This document shows positions 1-7,601 of a stretch of DNA of 55,917 bases, in pieces; the stretch's first letter is position 1; each line of letters opens with the position of its first letter. The notes beneath the pieces were generated by a model. That model worked only from the letters and a program-made list of their open reading frames with translations, was not told where the DNA came from and did no database searches. The DNA is from Pontibacter harenae (lineage in GTDB: Bacteria > Bacteroidota > Bacteroidia > Cytophagales > Hymenobacteraceae), in assembly GCF_020907245.1 (NCBI RefSeq), contig NZ_JAJJWH010000025.1, positions 1 to 55,917 on the forward strand, in the 5' to 3' direction. The position numbers were made by a program, and so were the translations under genes.

Positions 1-11
1 AAGAAGAGCAG

Positions 12-449
12 CTAAGACACTGAGAACAAACATAGGATGTAGTTGTAGATGTCGGTGGAGCAGGTGATACGGGTCTTGGCGGCAGCGGCAGTCTCTTTGC
101 GGCGGCGGCCCAGTTCCAAGGCACTTACAATAGAGATAGCCTTGGCCTCGCCTATACCTGGGTGCTTCTTCAGGTCGTTCACTGACAATTTGGCAAGTTC
201 GTTCAGGTCGTTGCCTACGGCAGCCAGAATAATTTTGCCTACGTCTACGGCTGTAAGTTTGGCCGTGCCAGAACCTATCAAAATAGCAATTAGCTCAGCA
301 TCACTGAGGGCAGCCTTTCCTTTTAGCAGTAGTTTTTCGCGCGGGCGGTCTTCTTCGGCCCAGGTTTTAATGTTTAAAGAAGGCTGATAAACTAAAGTAT
401 CAGCAACTTGAACGTTTTCTTCCACAACGGTACAGATTTTGATAAACAA
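12..449 (-). pseudogene. radC: RadC (UPF0758) N-terminal fragment, frame lost near the window edge
   Basis: The product (145 aa) carries the RadC/UPF0758 N-terminal part: the conserved block WAEEDRPREKL near residue 30, SDAELIAILIGSG, and a helix-hairpin-helix-like HPGIGEAKA segment. RadC proteins normally continue after the DIYNYI block (here about residues 132-137) into a JAB/MPN-type metalloprotease-like domain with an HxH...S...D signature. Here that domain is absent: the frame runs into six unrelated residues and a TAG stop at 12-14. Fewer than 12 bases of window remain, so a frameshift, an insertion, or a contig-end artefact cannot be told apart. The first codon is TTG at 447-449; a GTG at 423-425 is an alternative start, and no ATG is available. 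The family assignment is firm; the broken state is seen directly but its cause is unknown. Confidence 0.75.
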
Positions 450-567
450 AAGCGATGTTAGTCAAATCCATTTCAGCAAGAATTGGTTCAGGCCTAGCAG
501 TTTAAGCTTTAAATTTATTTTGATGTTATAACTCCCACAGCTCTAACGCTTGTGGCATAAGATAAAT

Positions 568-1797
568 ATGGGACGTATTTTTTCATTAGCAATAACAGGT
601 CTGCTCATCTTTCTGATAGACCTGTATGTATTCCAAGCAATTAAAACAGCTACACAAAACCTTAGCCCTGTCTGGCAGCGCGTTATTTATGGCGGCTTTT
701 GGGCCATCACAGCTATCACCATCATCACCTTTGTATTGGCTTCGCTTACGCGTGGTACTCCACCCGATGCCTTTAAAACTTACCTGGCCAGCACACTTTT
801 TATCATTTTTGCCAGTAAACTTGTATTGCTGCTCTTTCTTTTTGTGGATGATGCCATCAGGCTTGGCAAAATTGTGATCAACAGCGCCAGCAATGAGCCA
901 ACTTATGATCCGTCGCGCAGCAAATTCCTGAGTCAGTTAGGATTGGTGGTAGCCGCTGTGCCTTTCTCCGCTTTTATTTATGGTATGGTGAAAGGGGCTT
1001 ATGACTACCGTGTAAAGCGCGTAACACTCCGTTTCCCGAACCTGCCAAAAGCATTTGACGGCTATAAAATGCTGCAGATCTCGGACCTGCACACAGGTAG
1101 CTTTAACTCTAGCGAACCACTGAAAGAAGCTGTTAAGCTGATAAACAAGCAAGAGGCAGACCTTGTGTTTTTTACAGGTGACCTGGTGAACAATATGGCT
1201 GTAGAGTTGGAGGAGCACCTGGACACACTGAAAGAAATCAAAGCCAAAACAGCGGTTTATTCTGTGCTGGGCAATCATGATTATGGTGATTATATACAGT
1301 GGGAAAGTCCAGAAGCCAAACGCCAAAACCTACAGGCGCTAATAGACTCTCATGGTAAAATGGGATGGCAAATACTCCTGAACGAGAACCGCCTGATAGA
1401 CAAAGACGGTGAAAAGATTGCGGTATTGGGTGTAGAAAACTGGGGTATGCGTGGCTTTGCAAAGCATGGACGTTTGGGACAGGCTTACCAGGGAACAGAG
1501 CAGGTGCCGTTTAAGGTACTTCTCTCCCACGACCCTTCGCACTGGGACGGCGAAATAAATAAGTCCTTTCAGGACATAGACCTTACCCTCTCGGGCCACA
1601 CCCACGGCATGCAGTTCGGCGTGAACATACCTGGCTGGAAGTGGAGTCCTATTAAGTACGTGTACAAGCAGTGGGCAGGTCTTTACCAACAAGGAAAGCA
1701 GTATCTGTACGTAAACACGGGACTTGGCTTTCTGGGCTACCCTGGCCGTTTCGGGTTCTGGCCAGAGATTACAGTTTTCGAACTCAAAAGTGCATAA
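568..1797 (+). CDS. Membrane-anchored calcineurin-like metallophosphoesterase
   Basis: The protein (409 aa) has about four hydrophobic segments in its first 145 residues, then a metallophosphoesterase domain. The family metal-binding blocks are visible in order: LQISDLHTG (about residue 170), FFTGDLVNN (about 203), VLGNHDYGD, LLSHDP and LSGHTHGMQFG near the C terminus. The fold is the YkuE/YaeI-like group, whose members hydrolyse phosphoesters at the membrane; the substrate cannot be read from sequence. I chose ATG 568 over the in-frame TTG at 550 because the hydrophobic N terminus begins right after it. A strong hairpin follows the stop. It stands alone, divergent from the radC remnant. Confidence 0.88.
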   Translation: MGRIFSLAITGLLIFLIDLYVFQAIKTATQNLSPVWQRVIYGGFWAITAITIITFVLASLTRGTPPDAFKTYLASTLFIIFASKLVLLLFLFVDDAIRLGKIVINSASNEPTYDPSRSKFLSQLGLVVAAVPFSAFIYGMVKGAYDYRVKRVTLRFPNLPKAFDGYKMLQISDLHTGSFNSSEPLKEAVKLINKQEADLVFFTGDLVNNMAVELEEHLDTLKEIKAKTAVYSVLGNHDYGDYIQWESPEAKRQNLQALIDSHGKMGWQILLNENRLIDKDGEKIAVLGVENWGMRGFAKHGRLGQAYQGTEQVPFKVLLSHDPSHWDGEINKSFQDIDLTLSGHTHGMQFGVNIPGWKWSPIKYVYKQWAGLYQQGKQYLYVNTGLGFLGYPGRFGFWPEITVFELKSA

Positions 1798-1813
1798 GTA
1801 ATATAATAGAAAC

Positions 1814-1857
1814 AAGGGACCTCAGTAGCTTGTAATAAAAGCCTGCTGAAGTCCCTT
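1814..1857 (+). terminator. Hairpin downstream of the metallophosphoesterase gene
   Basis: An inverted repeat of about 18 bp (AAGGGAC.TCAG.AG on the left arm, mirrored by the right arm ending GTCCCTT) with a few mismatches and a short AT-rich loop starts 16 bases after the stop codon. There is no long T run, so a Rho-independent role is likely but not certain. Confidence 0.6.
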
Positions 1858-2116
1858 GGCTTTAACTCAAACTATAAACTCTTATGCTGATAAACAATTA
1901 ATAGCCCATCCCAAGCTAATGTTATAGAGAGGCTATAAGTCGCATCAGCATCAAAACCAATCTTATAGTTGCTTACCGCACCCCTAACTCTCCGACAACA
2001 GCCACAAAGCCATTGGTTATAACATATAAAACCTCACCCCGTAAATAATCAAAAAAAGAAAAATGCCTATACTGGTATAACATCAAGTTACTGGCACCTC
2101 AAAAACATATATCATC
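1858..2116. other. Intergenic stretch (with the preceding hairpin, 319 bp without a gene)
   Basis: AT-rich spacer between the phosphoesterase gene and the small lipoprotein gene. It probably holds the promoter of the latter, but I see no clear TAnnTTTG box. A short palindrome (TATACTGGTATA) lies about 45 bases before the lipoprotein start. Nothing else is recognisable. Confidence 0.4.
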
Positions 2117-2581
2117 ATGAGAAAGACATTATATTCTGTAATAGCAGCAGGTACGCTACTGTTTGCCACCACATCCTGCAGCGAAGAGAAAGAGGGAGGT
2201 TACTACTCCACTGCCATGACAAGCTCCGAAGAAGTAAAACGCTCTAACATTAGAGGCTACGAGCTACCTGGAACAGCAGGCAGAAACAACCCTGGTAAAC
2301 AAAAGGCTGATGTGCCAGCTGACCAACTGGTGAGAGAGTATTATACTGAAAAGGTTGATTTATCGACTATCAACCCTTTACATAACAATGTATCTACCAT
2401 ACGAGCAGGACAGACAGCTACCTATAGTTCCTCTGGCAACGGCTCTTCTGGCAGCACCGATACCACCAGCAATAACGCCGCTACTGGAACAGGCTCTGGA
2501 AATGGTGCTACTAACACGACAGGCACAAATGCTGCGCAATCAGGCAATAACCAATCTGGTACAAACCAGAACCAACAGTAA
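2117..2581 (+). CDS. Small lipoprotein with a Ser/Thr/Gly/Asn-rich tail, function unknown
   Basis: A 154-aa product with an N-terminal signal sequence and a lipobox ending FATTSC (Cys about residue 21), so it is probably exported and lipidated. Residues 22-105 are hydrophilic without a recognised domain. The last 50 residues are low-complexity (Ser, Gly, Thr, Asn, Ala, Gln), like a flexible or surface-exposed tail. I do not recognise a family. The coding character is supported by the signal peptide, ATG start and a strong hairpin 15 bases after the stop. Confidence 0.7.
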   Translation: MRKTLYSVIAAGTLLFATTSCSEEKEGGYYSTAMTSSEEVKRSNIRGYELPGTAGRNNPGKQKADVPADQLVREYYTEKVDLSTINPLHNNVSTIRAGQTATYSSSGNGSSGSTDTTSNNAATGTGSGNGATNTTGTNAAQSGNNQSGTNQNQQ

Positions 2582-2595
2582 CTTATTGCACGCAC

Positions 2596-2632
2596 ACAAG
2601 AGCCTGCTGCCTTTTTTGCAGCAGGCTCTTGT
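2596..2632 (+). terminator. Perfect 15-bp stem-loop after the small lipoprotein gene
   Basis: Left arm ACAAGAGCCTGCTGC and right arm GCAGCAGGCTCTTGT pair perfectly around a 7-base loop (C followed by six T). It begins 14 bases after the stop codon and is a likely intrinsic terminator. Confidence 0.75.
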
Positions 2633-2751
2633 TACTTAAAGCTGTATTTTGGCAGCGCGATTAATTTAGATTATTTTTTATCCTGTATAATTTTTAGCTT
2701 GCCAGAGCGTATTTATCTTAAGCAACGCCTCATGCAGGCTATCTAATCCCG

Positions 2752-3396
2752 ATGTTCAAAAACCCGCTTCTATACCTTATCTTCTTCCTGATGTTGTTTG
2801 CAGCATCACCATTACTGGCACAGCAGAAAATAAGGGTAAGCGGCACCGTGTTAGAGTCCGATAAAACCACACCTATACCAGGGGCAGGCGTTATAAAATT
2901 TGGCAGCGACGTTGCCGTAGTGTCTGATGCACAAGGAAAGTTCCTGATTGACATTGCTGCACAGGACACGCTCTTGATTAGGGCCGTTGGTTACAAGCCT
3001 TTGCTATACCTACCAGGTAGGCTTCCTGTATCAGAATTGCGGGTAAACATTGTTCTGCAACAGGATAGTGTGATGCTGGGCGAAGTGCAGGTGAGCAGCA
3101 GACCGTCGCAGGAGATGATAGACCGCGCTCTCCGCAACATGAAACGTGAGGCTCCAGAGTCTGTGCGAAATCCTGGCTACGTTGATGTAGACATCCCTCC
3201 GCCCCCACCGCCAACTCCAGCTACTATTATGAGCCCGTTTACTATGCTCTATGAGATGTTCTCGAAAGATGGAAAGCAGAACAAGCAGGTAACTCAGTGG
3301 CAAATGCAGCAGGAGACCGAACTAAGGCGGCAGGAACAGGAGAAGGAAAGAAAAAAATACAACAAGTTCTTTAAAGACAACACAGGTTACGATTAA
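2752..3396 (+). CDS. Secreted protein with a carboxypeptidase-regulatory-like beta-sandwich domain
   Basis: The 214-aa product starts with a signal peptide ending in the typical Bacteroidota ASPLLAQQ. Residues about 25-110 match the CarboxypepD_reg-like (CNA-B type) sandwich: a strand VSGTVLESDKTTPIPGAGV, a DAQGKFLID turn, then VGYKPL, ending in VQVSSRP. This is the domain found at the N terminus of SusC-like receptors, but no TonB plug or barrel follows. Instead there is a proline run (about 144-151) and a Lys/Glu/Gln-rich, probably helical, C terminus. Its role is unknown; periplasmic or cell-surface location is inferred. Confidence 0.7.
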   Translation: MFKNPLLYLIFFLMLFAASPLLAQQKIRVSGTVLESDKTTPIPGAGVIKFGSDVAVVSDAQGKFLIDIAAQDTLLIRAVGYKPLLYLPGRLPVSELRVNIVLQQDSVMLGEVQVSSRPSQEMIDRALRNMKREAPESVRNPGYVDVDIPPPPPPTPATIMSPFTMLYEMFSKDGKQNKQVTQWQMQQETELRRQEQEKERKKYNKFFKDNTGYD

Positions 3397-3504
3397 AACA
3401 TCTGTAACCTCTTTCTTTTAGAGACCATACAGGATATCGGCAATAACAAAGGCAGCCAAACAAAAGCAGCTTGCGTAGGTTACTATAGTACAACATAACC
3501 TTGC

Positions 3505-4401
3505 ATGAAAATAGGATATCCCTGCATAAACCAATCGCTTGATTGTTCCTCGTCCCGTACGTTTCGGTTAGCCTCGTATACCGAAGAGCGGCTAATAGAG
3601 CTTGTAGAGCAAAACTTAGCCTGCCTGCGCCGCATTTTAGAGTATAATGTGGAGCATGACATGCTGTTCTTTCGGCTAACGTCTGGCTTGATTCCCTTTG
3701 CCTCCCACCCTGTCAACACCTATAACTGGCAAGAGCATTTTACAATGACCTTCCGCAGACTTGGTGACTATATCAAGAAGCACAACATGCGCATTTCTAT
3801 GCACCCCGACCAGTTTGTGGTGCTTAATTCTCCTAACGAACAGACTGTACAGAACAGCATTGCAGAATTGGTGTACCAGGGTACTATACTAGACTTAATG
3901 GGGCTTGATACAACCGCTAAGCTACAGATACACGGCGGCGGTGCCTATGGCGACAAAGCAACGGCACTAGGCCGGTTTGCAGGTGTGTACCACAACCAGT
4001 TACCTGATGCCGTAAAAGCCCGGCTTTGTGTCGAGAACGACGACCGCACTTATAGCTTACAGGACTGCCTGTACCTGCACCAGCTCACAGGTGTGCCTAT
4101 CATTTTTGATAACCTGCATCACGAATGTATAAACAACGGCGAACCTATGCGAGAAGCTGTGGAAATGGCAGCCCAGACATGGCACCCCGAACATGACGGC
4201 ATCCTGATGATGGACTACAGCGCCCAGGCTTTGGGAGAACGCAAAGGAAAGCATGTGCAAAGTATACCAGAGCAGCTTTTTCACGATTTTCTGGCAGAAA
4301 CCGAAGGCTTGGACATGGACATTATGCTGGAGATAAAAGATAAGGAAGCCAGTGCCCTTAAAGCAGTAGAAGTAGCGAAGAGCTTGGGGCGATTAAAATA
4401 G
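3505..4401 (+). CDS. uvsE: UV DNA damage endonuclease (UvsE/UVDE family)
   Basis: At 298 aa the protein has the usual UvsE length and TIM-barrel motifs: MKIGYPCIN at the start, SMHPDQFVVLNSP, LQIHGGGAYGDK, CVENDDR, IIFDNLHHE and LEIKDKE. In the family these His/Glu/Asp residues bind the metal ions that nick DNA 5' of UV photoproducts, an alternative to UvrABC. The ATG at 3505 follows a TAACCTTG box by one base, so the message may be nearly leaderless. The 3' end overlaps the oppositely oriented DUF4112 gene by 9 bp. Confidence 0.92.
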   Translation: MKIGYPCINQSLDCSSSRTFRLASYTEERLIELVEQNLACLRRILEYNVEHDMLFFRLTSGLIPFASHPVNTYNWQEHFTMTFRRLGDYIKKHNMRISMHPDQFVVLNSPNEQTVQNSIAELVYQGTILDLMGLDTTAKLQIHGGGAYGDKATALGRFAGVYHNQLPDAVKARLCVENDDRTYSLQDCLYLHQLTGVPIIFDNLHHECINNGEPMREAVEMAAQTWHPEHDGILMMDYSAQALGERKGKHVQSIPEQLFHDFLAETEGLDMDIMLEIKDKEASALKAVEVAKSLGRLK

Positions 4402-4890
4402 CCCCAGCAACAAGTTATAAATCCATTCGCCTAGTTCCCAAAGCACCCACACTAACAGCACGAACAACACAATAATACCTACCAGCACCCCAAGAACAAC
4501 ATTCTTGCCGCTTCCCTGGTACTTGCCCTCTTCGTAGTAGGCACGCAGCATGCGCACGTTTCGCTCGTTGGCTTTGAAAGCAAAATCGAAAATGTTTCCG
4601 AGCAGTGGTATACTGCCTATCAAAGCATCTAGAGCAATGTTTACTAACATTAGAGCAACCAGCTTACCGCTTGCTCCATGCTTGGCCATTGTTAGTACAA
4701 TTACGGCAGACATACTAAAAGAAGCAAGATCACCTACAACGGGTAAAAGGCCAAGTATAGGATCAAGGCCAAACCGCCACTTTGTACCAGGAAAGCGAAA
4801 TTGGTTATCCATAATGCTCACCATGTACTCTACCCATTTCAGGTTTTCAGAGCGTGGAGTGCGAGTGTATCGTCCGCTAGAATTTGCCAT
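4393..4890 (-). CDS. DUF4112 membrane protein
   Basis: The 165-aa product matches the DUF4112 pattern: FGLDPILGLLPVVGDLAS, then a hydrophobic helix, then DALIGSIPLLGNIFDFAFKAN, repeating the PxxGD/PxxGN turn typical of this family. Hydrophobic segments lie around 55-75, 80-100 and 128-162. The role is unknown. The gene converges on uvsE and their last 9 bp overlap, so neither has room for a separate terminator. Confidence 0.85.
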   Translation of the reverse strand: MANSSGRYTRTPRSENLKWVEYMVSIMDNQFRFPGTKWRFGLDPILGLLPVVGDLASFSMSAVIVLTMAKHGASGKLVALMLVNIALDALIGSIPLLGNIFDFAFKANERNVRMLRAYYEEGKYQGSGKNVVLGVLVGIIVLFVLLVWVLWELGEWIYNLLLGLF

Positions 4891-5237
4891 ATGCAGCTAT
4901 ACGCATTACAGCAGCGAAAGTAAACAGTACTATTTCTTACTCAATTTATAAAGCTTTTCTGCTGATGCTGTGCCAAGCTGAAAACTAGAAGTCAAGAACT
5001 AGAAAGAATATTTAAACTACTACTCTCACTCATTTTAAAGCTAATGTTAAGAATCGGCAGGCACACTAGCCTCTTTTAGTTATGCTATAAATCTCGAAGG
5101 ACAACTCATCTACATGATTAGAACTATATATTGTTTTTCACGTTCAACACTAGCTTAGTAGCCTAGAAAACCTCTTCTAAAGGCTGTAACTAAGGATTAC
5201 CCAAATATAATTACATGAGTCTGTGTTTTTACTGCTT
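4891..5237. other. Intergenic stretch, 347 bp, divergent promoter region
   Basis: AT-rich DNA between the divergent DUF4112 and esterase-like genes, so it should carry promoters for both. I could not pick out a convincing promoter box, hairpin or repeat. Confidence 0.4.
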
Positions 5238-6056
5238 ATGAAAAAGAAACTAACGCTTACACTACAACTCCTTTTACTTTGCCCCTTCTTCTTTTCGTCT
5301 TGCGAGAAAGCTCCTGAGAAGGCAGTTGATGTTCATATCATAGCCGGACAGTCTAACAGCATAGGTGAGGCCTATGCTTATCAATTACCAGAGGAACTAA
5401 GAGAACCTTTAGATAGCTGTTACATTTTTAACGCAGCACGATATAGCTTCGAACCCATTCAGGCAGGTGTGAACACACAATCTAAGGAGGGTAAATTTGG
5501 CATGGTGGTCAACGCCGCGCACCTCTTAAAGAACTATAAAAACGATGAGGTATATTTTGTGGTAATTGGTGTTGGCAACACGCAACTCTACCCTTCTGGC
5601 TCTAGTGAGCTGCAGGATTGGCACCCTAGCTCCAAAGAGTTACTTCCCCAGGCGAAGCTGGCAATAGAAAAAGCAAGGCAATCGCTGCTAGCTCAAGGAA
5701 AGAGTCCTGTATTTAAAAGCATAACTTGGTGGCAAGGCGAAAATGATGCGGTTGATGAACAGAAAGCAATCGCTTATGCCGCAAACGAAGCCGCACTATT
5801 TGCCTCTTTAGATCAGGTGTCTTATCTGAAAGACACAAAACGCATTATTTATAAAGTGTTCAACGATGTGGGTGGTTTTAGGTATGCTAATGTAGTGAAC
5901 GCGGCTAAAGTTAAACGCTCGACCTCAGACGCTCGGACGCTTTCAGTTGTGGAGACGCGAAATTATCAGCGGCTTCCGCAGGATAAACTACATGCATCTA
6001 CGGCTGGTCAGCTAAGAGCTGGAGCCGATTTATTTAACAGAATTAAAGACCTGTAA
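5238..6056 (+). CDS. Sialate O-acetylesterase-like (SASA, CE6 type) lipoprotein
   Basis: The 272-aa protein has a signal sequence with lipobox FFSSC (Cys22), then GQSNS (Ser39), the block I nucleophile motif of SASA/CE6 esterases. WWQGENDA matches the oxyanion block and DKLH near residue 252 supplies the catalytic Asp-x-x-His. The family removes acetyl groups from sugars such as sialic acids or xylan; the substrate here is not known. Because peptidoglycan sugars may be O-acetylated, a link with the adjacent salvage region is possible but speculative. ATG 5238 is preferred over the GTG at 5223 because it puts the basic n-region MKKK at the start. Confidence 0.8.
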   Translation: MKKKLTLTLQLLLLCPFFFSSCEKAPEKAVDVHIIAGQSNSIGEAYAYQLPEELREPLDSCYIFNAARYSFEPIQAGVNTQSKEGKFGMVVNAAHLLKNYKNDEVYFVVIGVGNTQLYPSGSSELQDWHPSSKELLPQAKLAIEKARQSLLAQGKSPVFKSITWWQGENDAVDEQKAIAYAANEAALFASLDQVSYLKDTKRIIYKVFNDVGGFRYANVVNAAKVKRSTSDARTLSVVETRNYQRLPQDKLHASTAGQLRAGADLFNRIKDL

Positions 6057-6110
6057 AAGCTAGGGTTTTCCTGATCACACGTCATCCTGACAAAGGAAGA
6101 TTTTAGTTTA

Positions 6111-6157
6111 AAAGCACAAAGGCCACAGTTTCAAGGAGACTGTGGCCTTTGTGCTTT
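6111..6157. terminator. Bidirectional terminator between convergent genes
   Basis: A perfect 19-bp stem (left arm 6111-6129, right arm 6139-6157, GGCCACAGT/ACTGTGGCC core) is flanked by A and T runs, so it can terminate both the esterase gene and the oppositely oriented permease gene. Confidence 0.8.
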
Positions 6158-6171
6158 AGAGTATGGAGTAA

Positions 6172-7464
6172 CTAGGAACGGACCTTGTGACCAGCTGTGG
6201 CAAAATATAAGATAAACAGGTAACACGGCACCATCAGCCAATACGCCTGCTGCGGATCGTAGGTATCGGCCAGGTAACCGTAAGCCAATGGCAGCACAGC
6301 GCCGCCTGCTATGCCCATAATCAGGAAAGAAGAACCTATTTTAGTAAAACGGCCCAAATCAGCAATAGCCAGCGGCCAGATAGCAGGCCACATCAGCGAG
6401 TTTGCCAAGCCAAGCAGTGCGATAAACAGTACCGACGTAAAGCCGCTCGTAAGAATAGCTCCAATGGCAAAAAGCACACCTAACACAGCCGATACCTGTA
6501 GCGCTTTCTCTTGTTTAATGAAGCGAGGTATAGCTACTATTCCGATCAGGTACCCAACAATCATAGCGCCTAATGTAAAAGAGGTAAAGAACTTAGCTCT
6601 GGTTAAGGCTATCCCCTGCGACGCACCGTAACTGATGATCGTATCTCCTGCCATAACCTCTACCCCTACATACAGGAAAAGAGCGAAAGCCCCTAACAAC
6701 AGGTGCGGAAACTGAAATATGCTTTTCTTGTTGGTGTTGGCTGCAGCAACCGTTTCATCTTCTTGGTCGGTATCTACTTCTGGCAATGAGGAAAAGTACA
6801 CCAAAACAGCCAGCACAATTAGTGCAGCCATTATTATAAGATAAGGCGTTATAACACGTTCTGCCAGGGCATTAAGTTCTGCAGCTTTTTGTGCTACATC
6901 CATACTTCCTAGTTGCTCCACCAACTCATCTGCATTTGTAAGCACCACGGCTCCCATAATTATCGGCGCTATACTGCCTGCTATTTTATTGCAAATGCCC
7001 ATTACACTAATGCGTTTGGCAGCACTTTCGCGCGGACCAAGTATAGTGATATAAGGGTTTGAGGCTGTCTGCAGAATTGTTAGGCCTGTGCCCTGCACAA
7101 ACAAACCGAGCAAAAATACCCAATAGGTGCGGCTTAGCGCTGCAGGTACAAAAAGAAGCGCCCCAGCCGCCATAACAAGCAAACCAACTGACATGCCTTT
7201 TTTAAATCCTGTTGCTTTTAGCACCCAAGAAGAGGGCACTGCCATTACCAGGTAAGAAATATAAAAGGCAAAAACCACTAAGTAAGACTCAAAATTGTTG
7301 AGCTCACAGGCAATCCGTAGGTAAGGGATCAGTACAGAATTTAACCAGGTTACAAAGCCGAATATAAAAAACAGGGCACCTATAACCAGAATGGACCGCA
7401 TGTAGTGACTAGGCTGGTCAACCTGTGCCGAGTTATTGTTTGCCGTCGAAGCTACTTTTGTCAT
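6172..7464 (-). CDS. MFS sugar permease of the FucP/GluP/NagP type
   Basis: The 430-aa protein has about 12 hydrophobic segments and the FucP-family signatures FIFGFVTWLNSVLIPYL, near residue 38, and LQTASNPYITILG, near residue 137. Members are proton symporters for fucose, glucose/galactose or, in NagP, N-acetylglucosamine. It lies downstream of a GH20 hexosaminidase and a NagB-LmbE fusion on the same strand, so GlcNAc is the most likely cargo (inference). The gap to the hexosaminidase gene is 137 bp, so they could be cotranscribed. Confidence 0.85.
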   Translation of the reverse strand: MTKVASTANNNSAQVDQPSHYMRSILVIGALFFIFGFVTWLNSVLIPYLRIACELNNFESYLVVFAFYISYLVMAVPSSWVLKATGFKKGMSVGLLVMAAGALLFVPAALSRTYWVFLLGLFVQGTGLTILQTASNPYITILGPRESAAKRISVMGICNKIAGSIAPIIMGAVVLTNADELVEQLGSMDVAQKAAELNALAERVITPYLIIMAALIVLAVLVYFSSLPEVDTDQEDETVAAANTNKKSIFQFPHLLLGAFALFLYVGVEVMAGDTIISYGASQGIALTRAKFFTSFTLGAMIVGYLIGIVAIPRFIKQEKALQVSAVLGVLFAIGAILTSGFTSVLFIALLGLANSLMWPAIWPLAIADLGRFTKIGSSFLIMGIAGGAVLPLAYGYLADTYDPQQAYWLMVPCYLFILYFATAGHKVRS

Positions 7465-7601
7465 TATCTTAAAATTTTATGGTAAGCTTGTAGAAGATTG
7501 GCTTCAGTAAAAGAGCCTATCGCTTTGTTCAACAGCTACAGAAGCTATCATTTAAATAAATAAAGGTTAAAAGTTAAGCATAAAAAGTACTACTATGTAC
7601 T

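Noticed and set aside
937..1815. Several minus-strand open frames under the metallophosphoesterase gene
   Set aside because: They run antisense to a gene with clear catalytic motifs.
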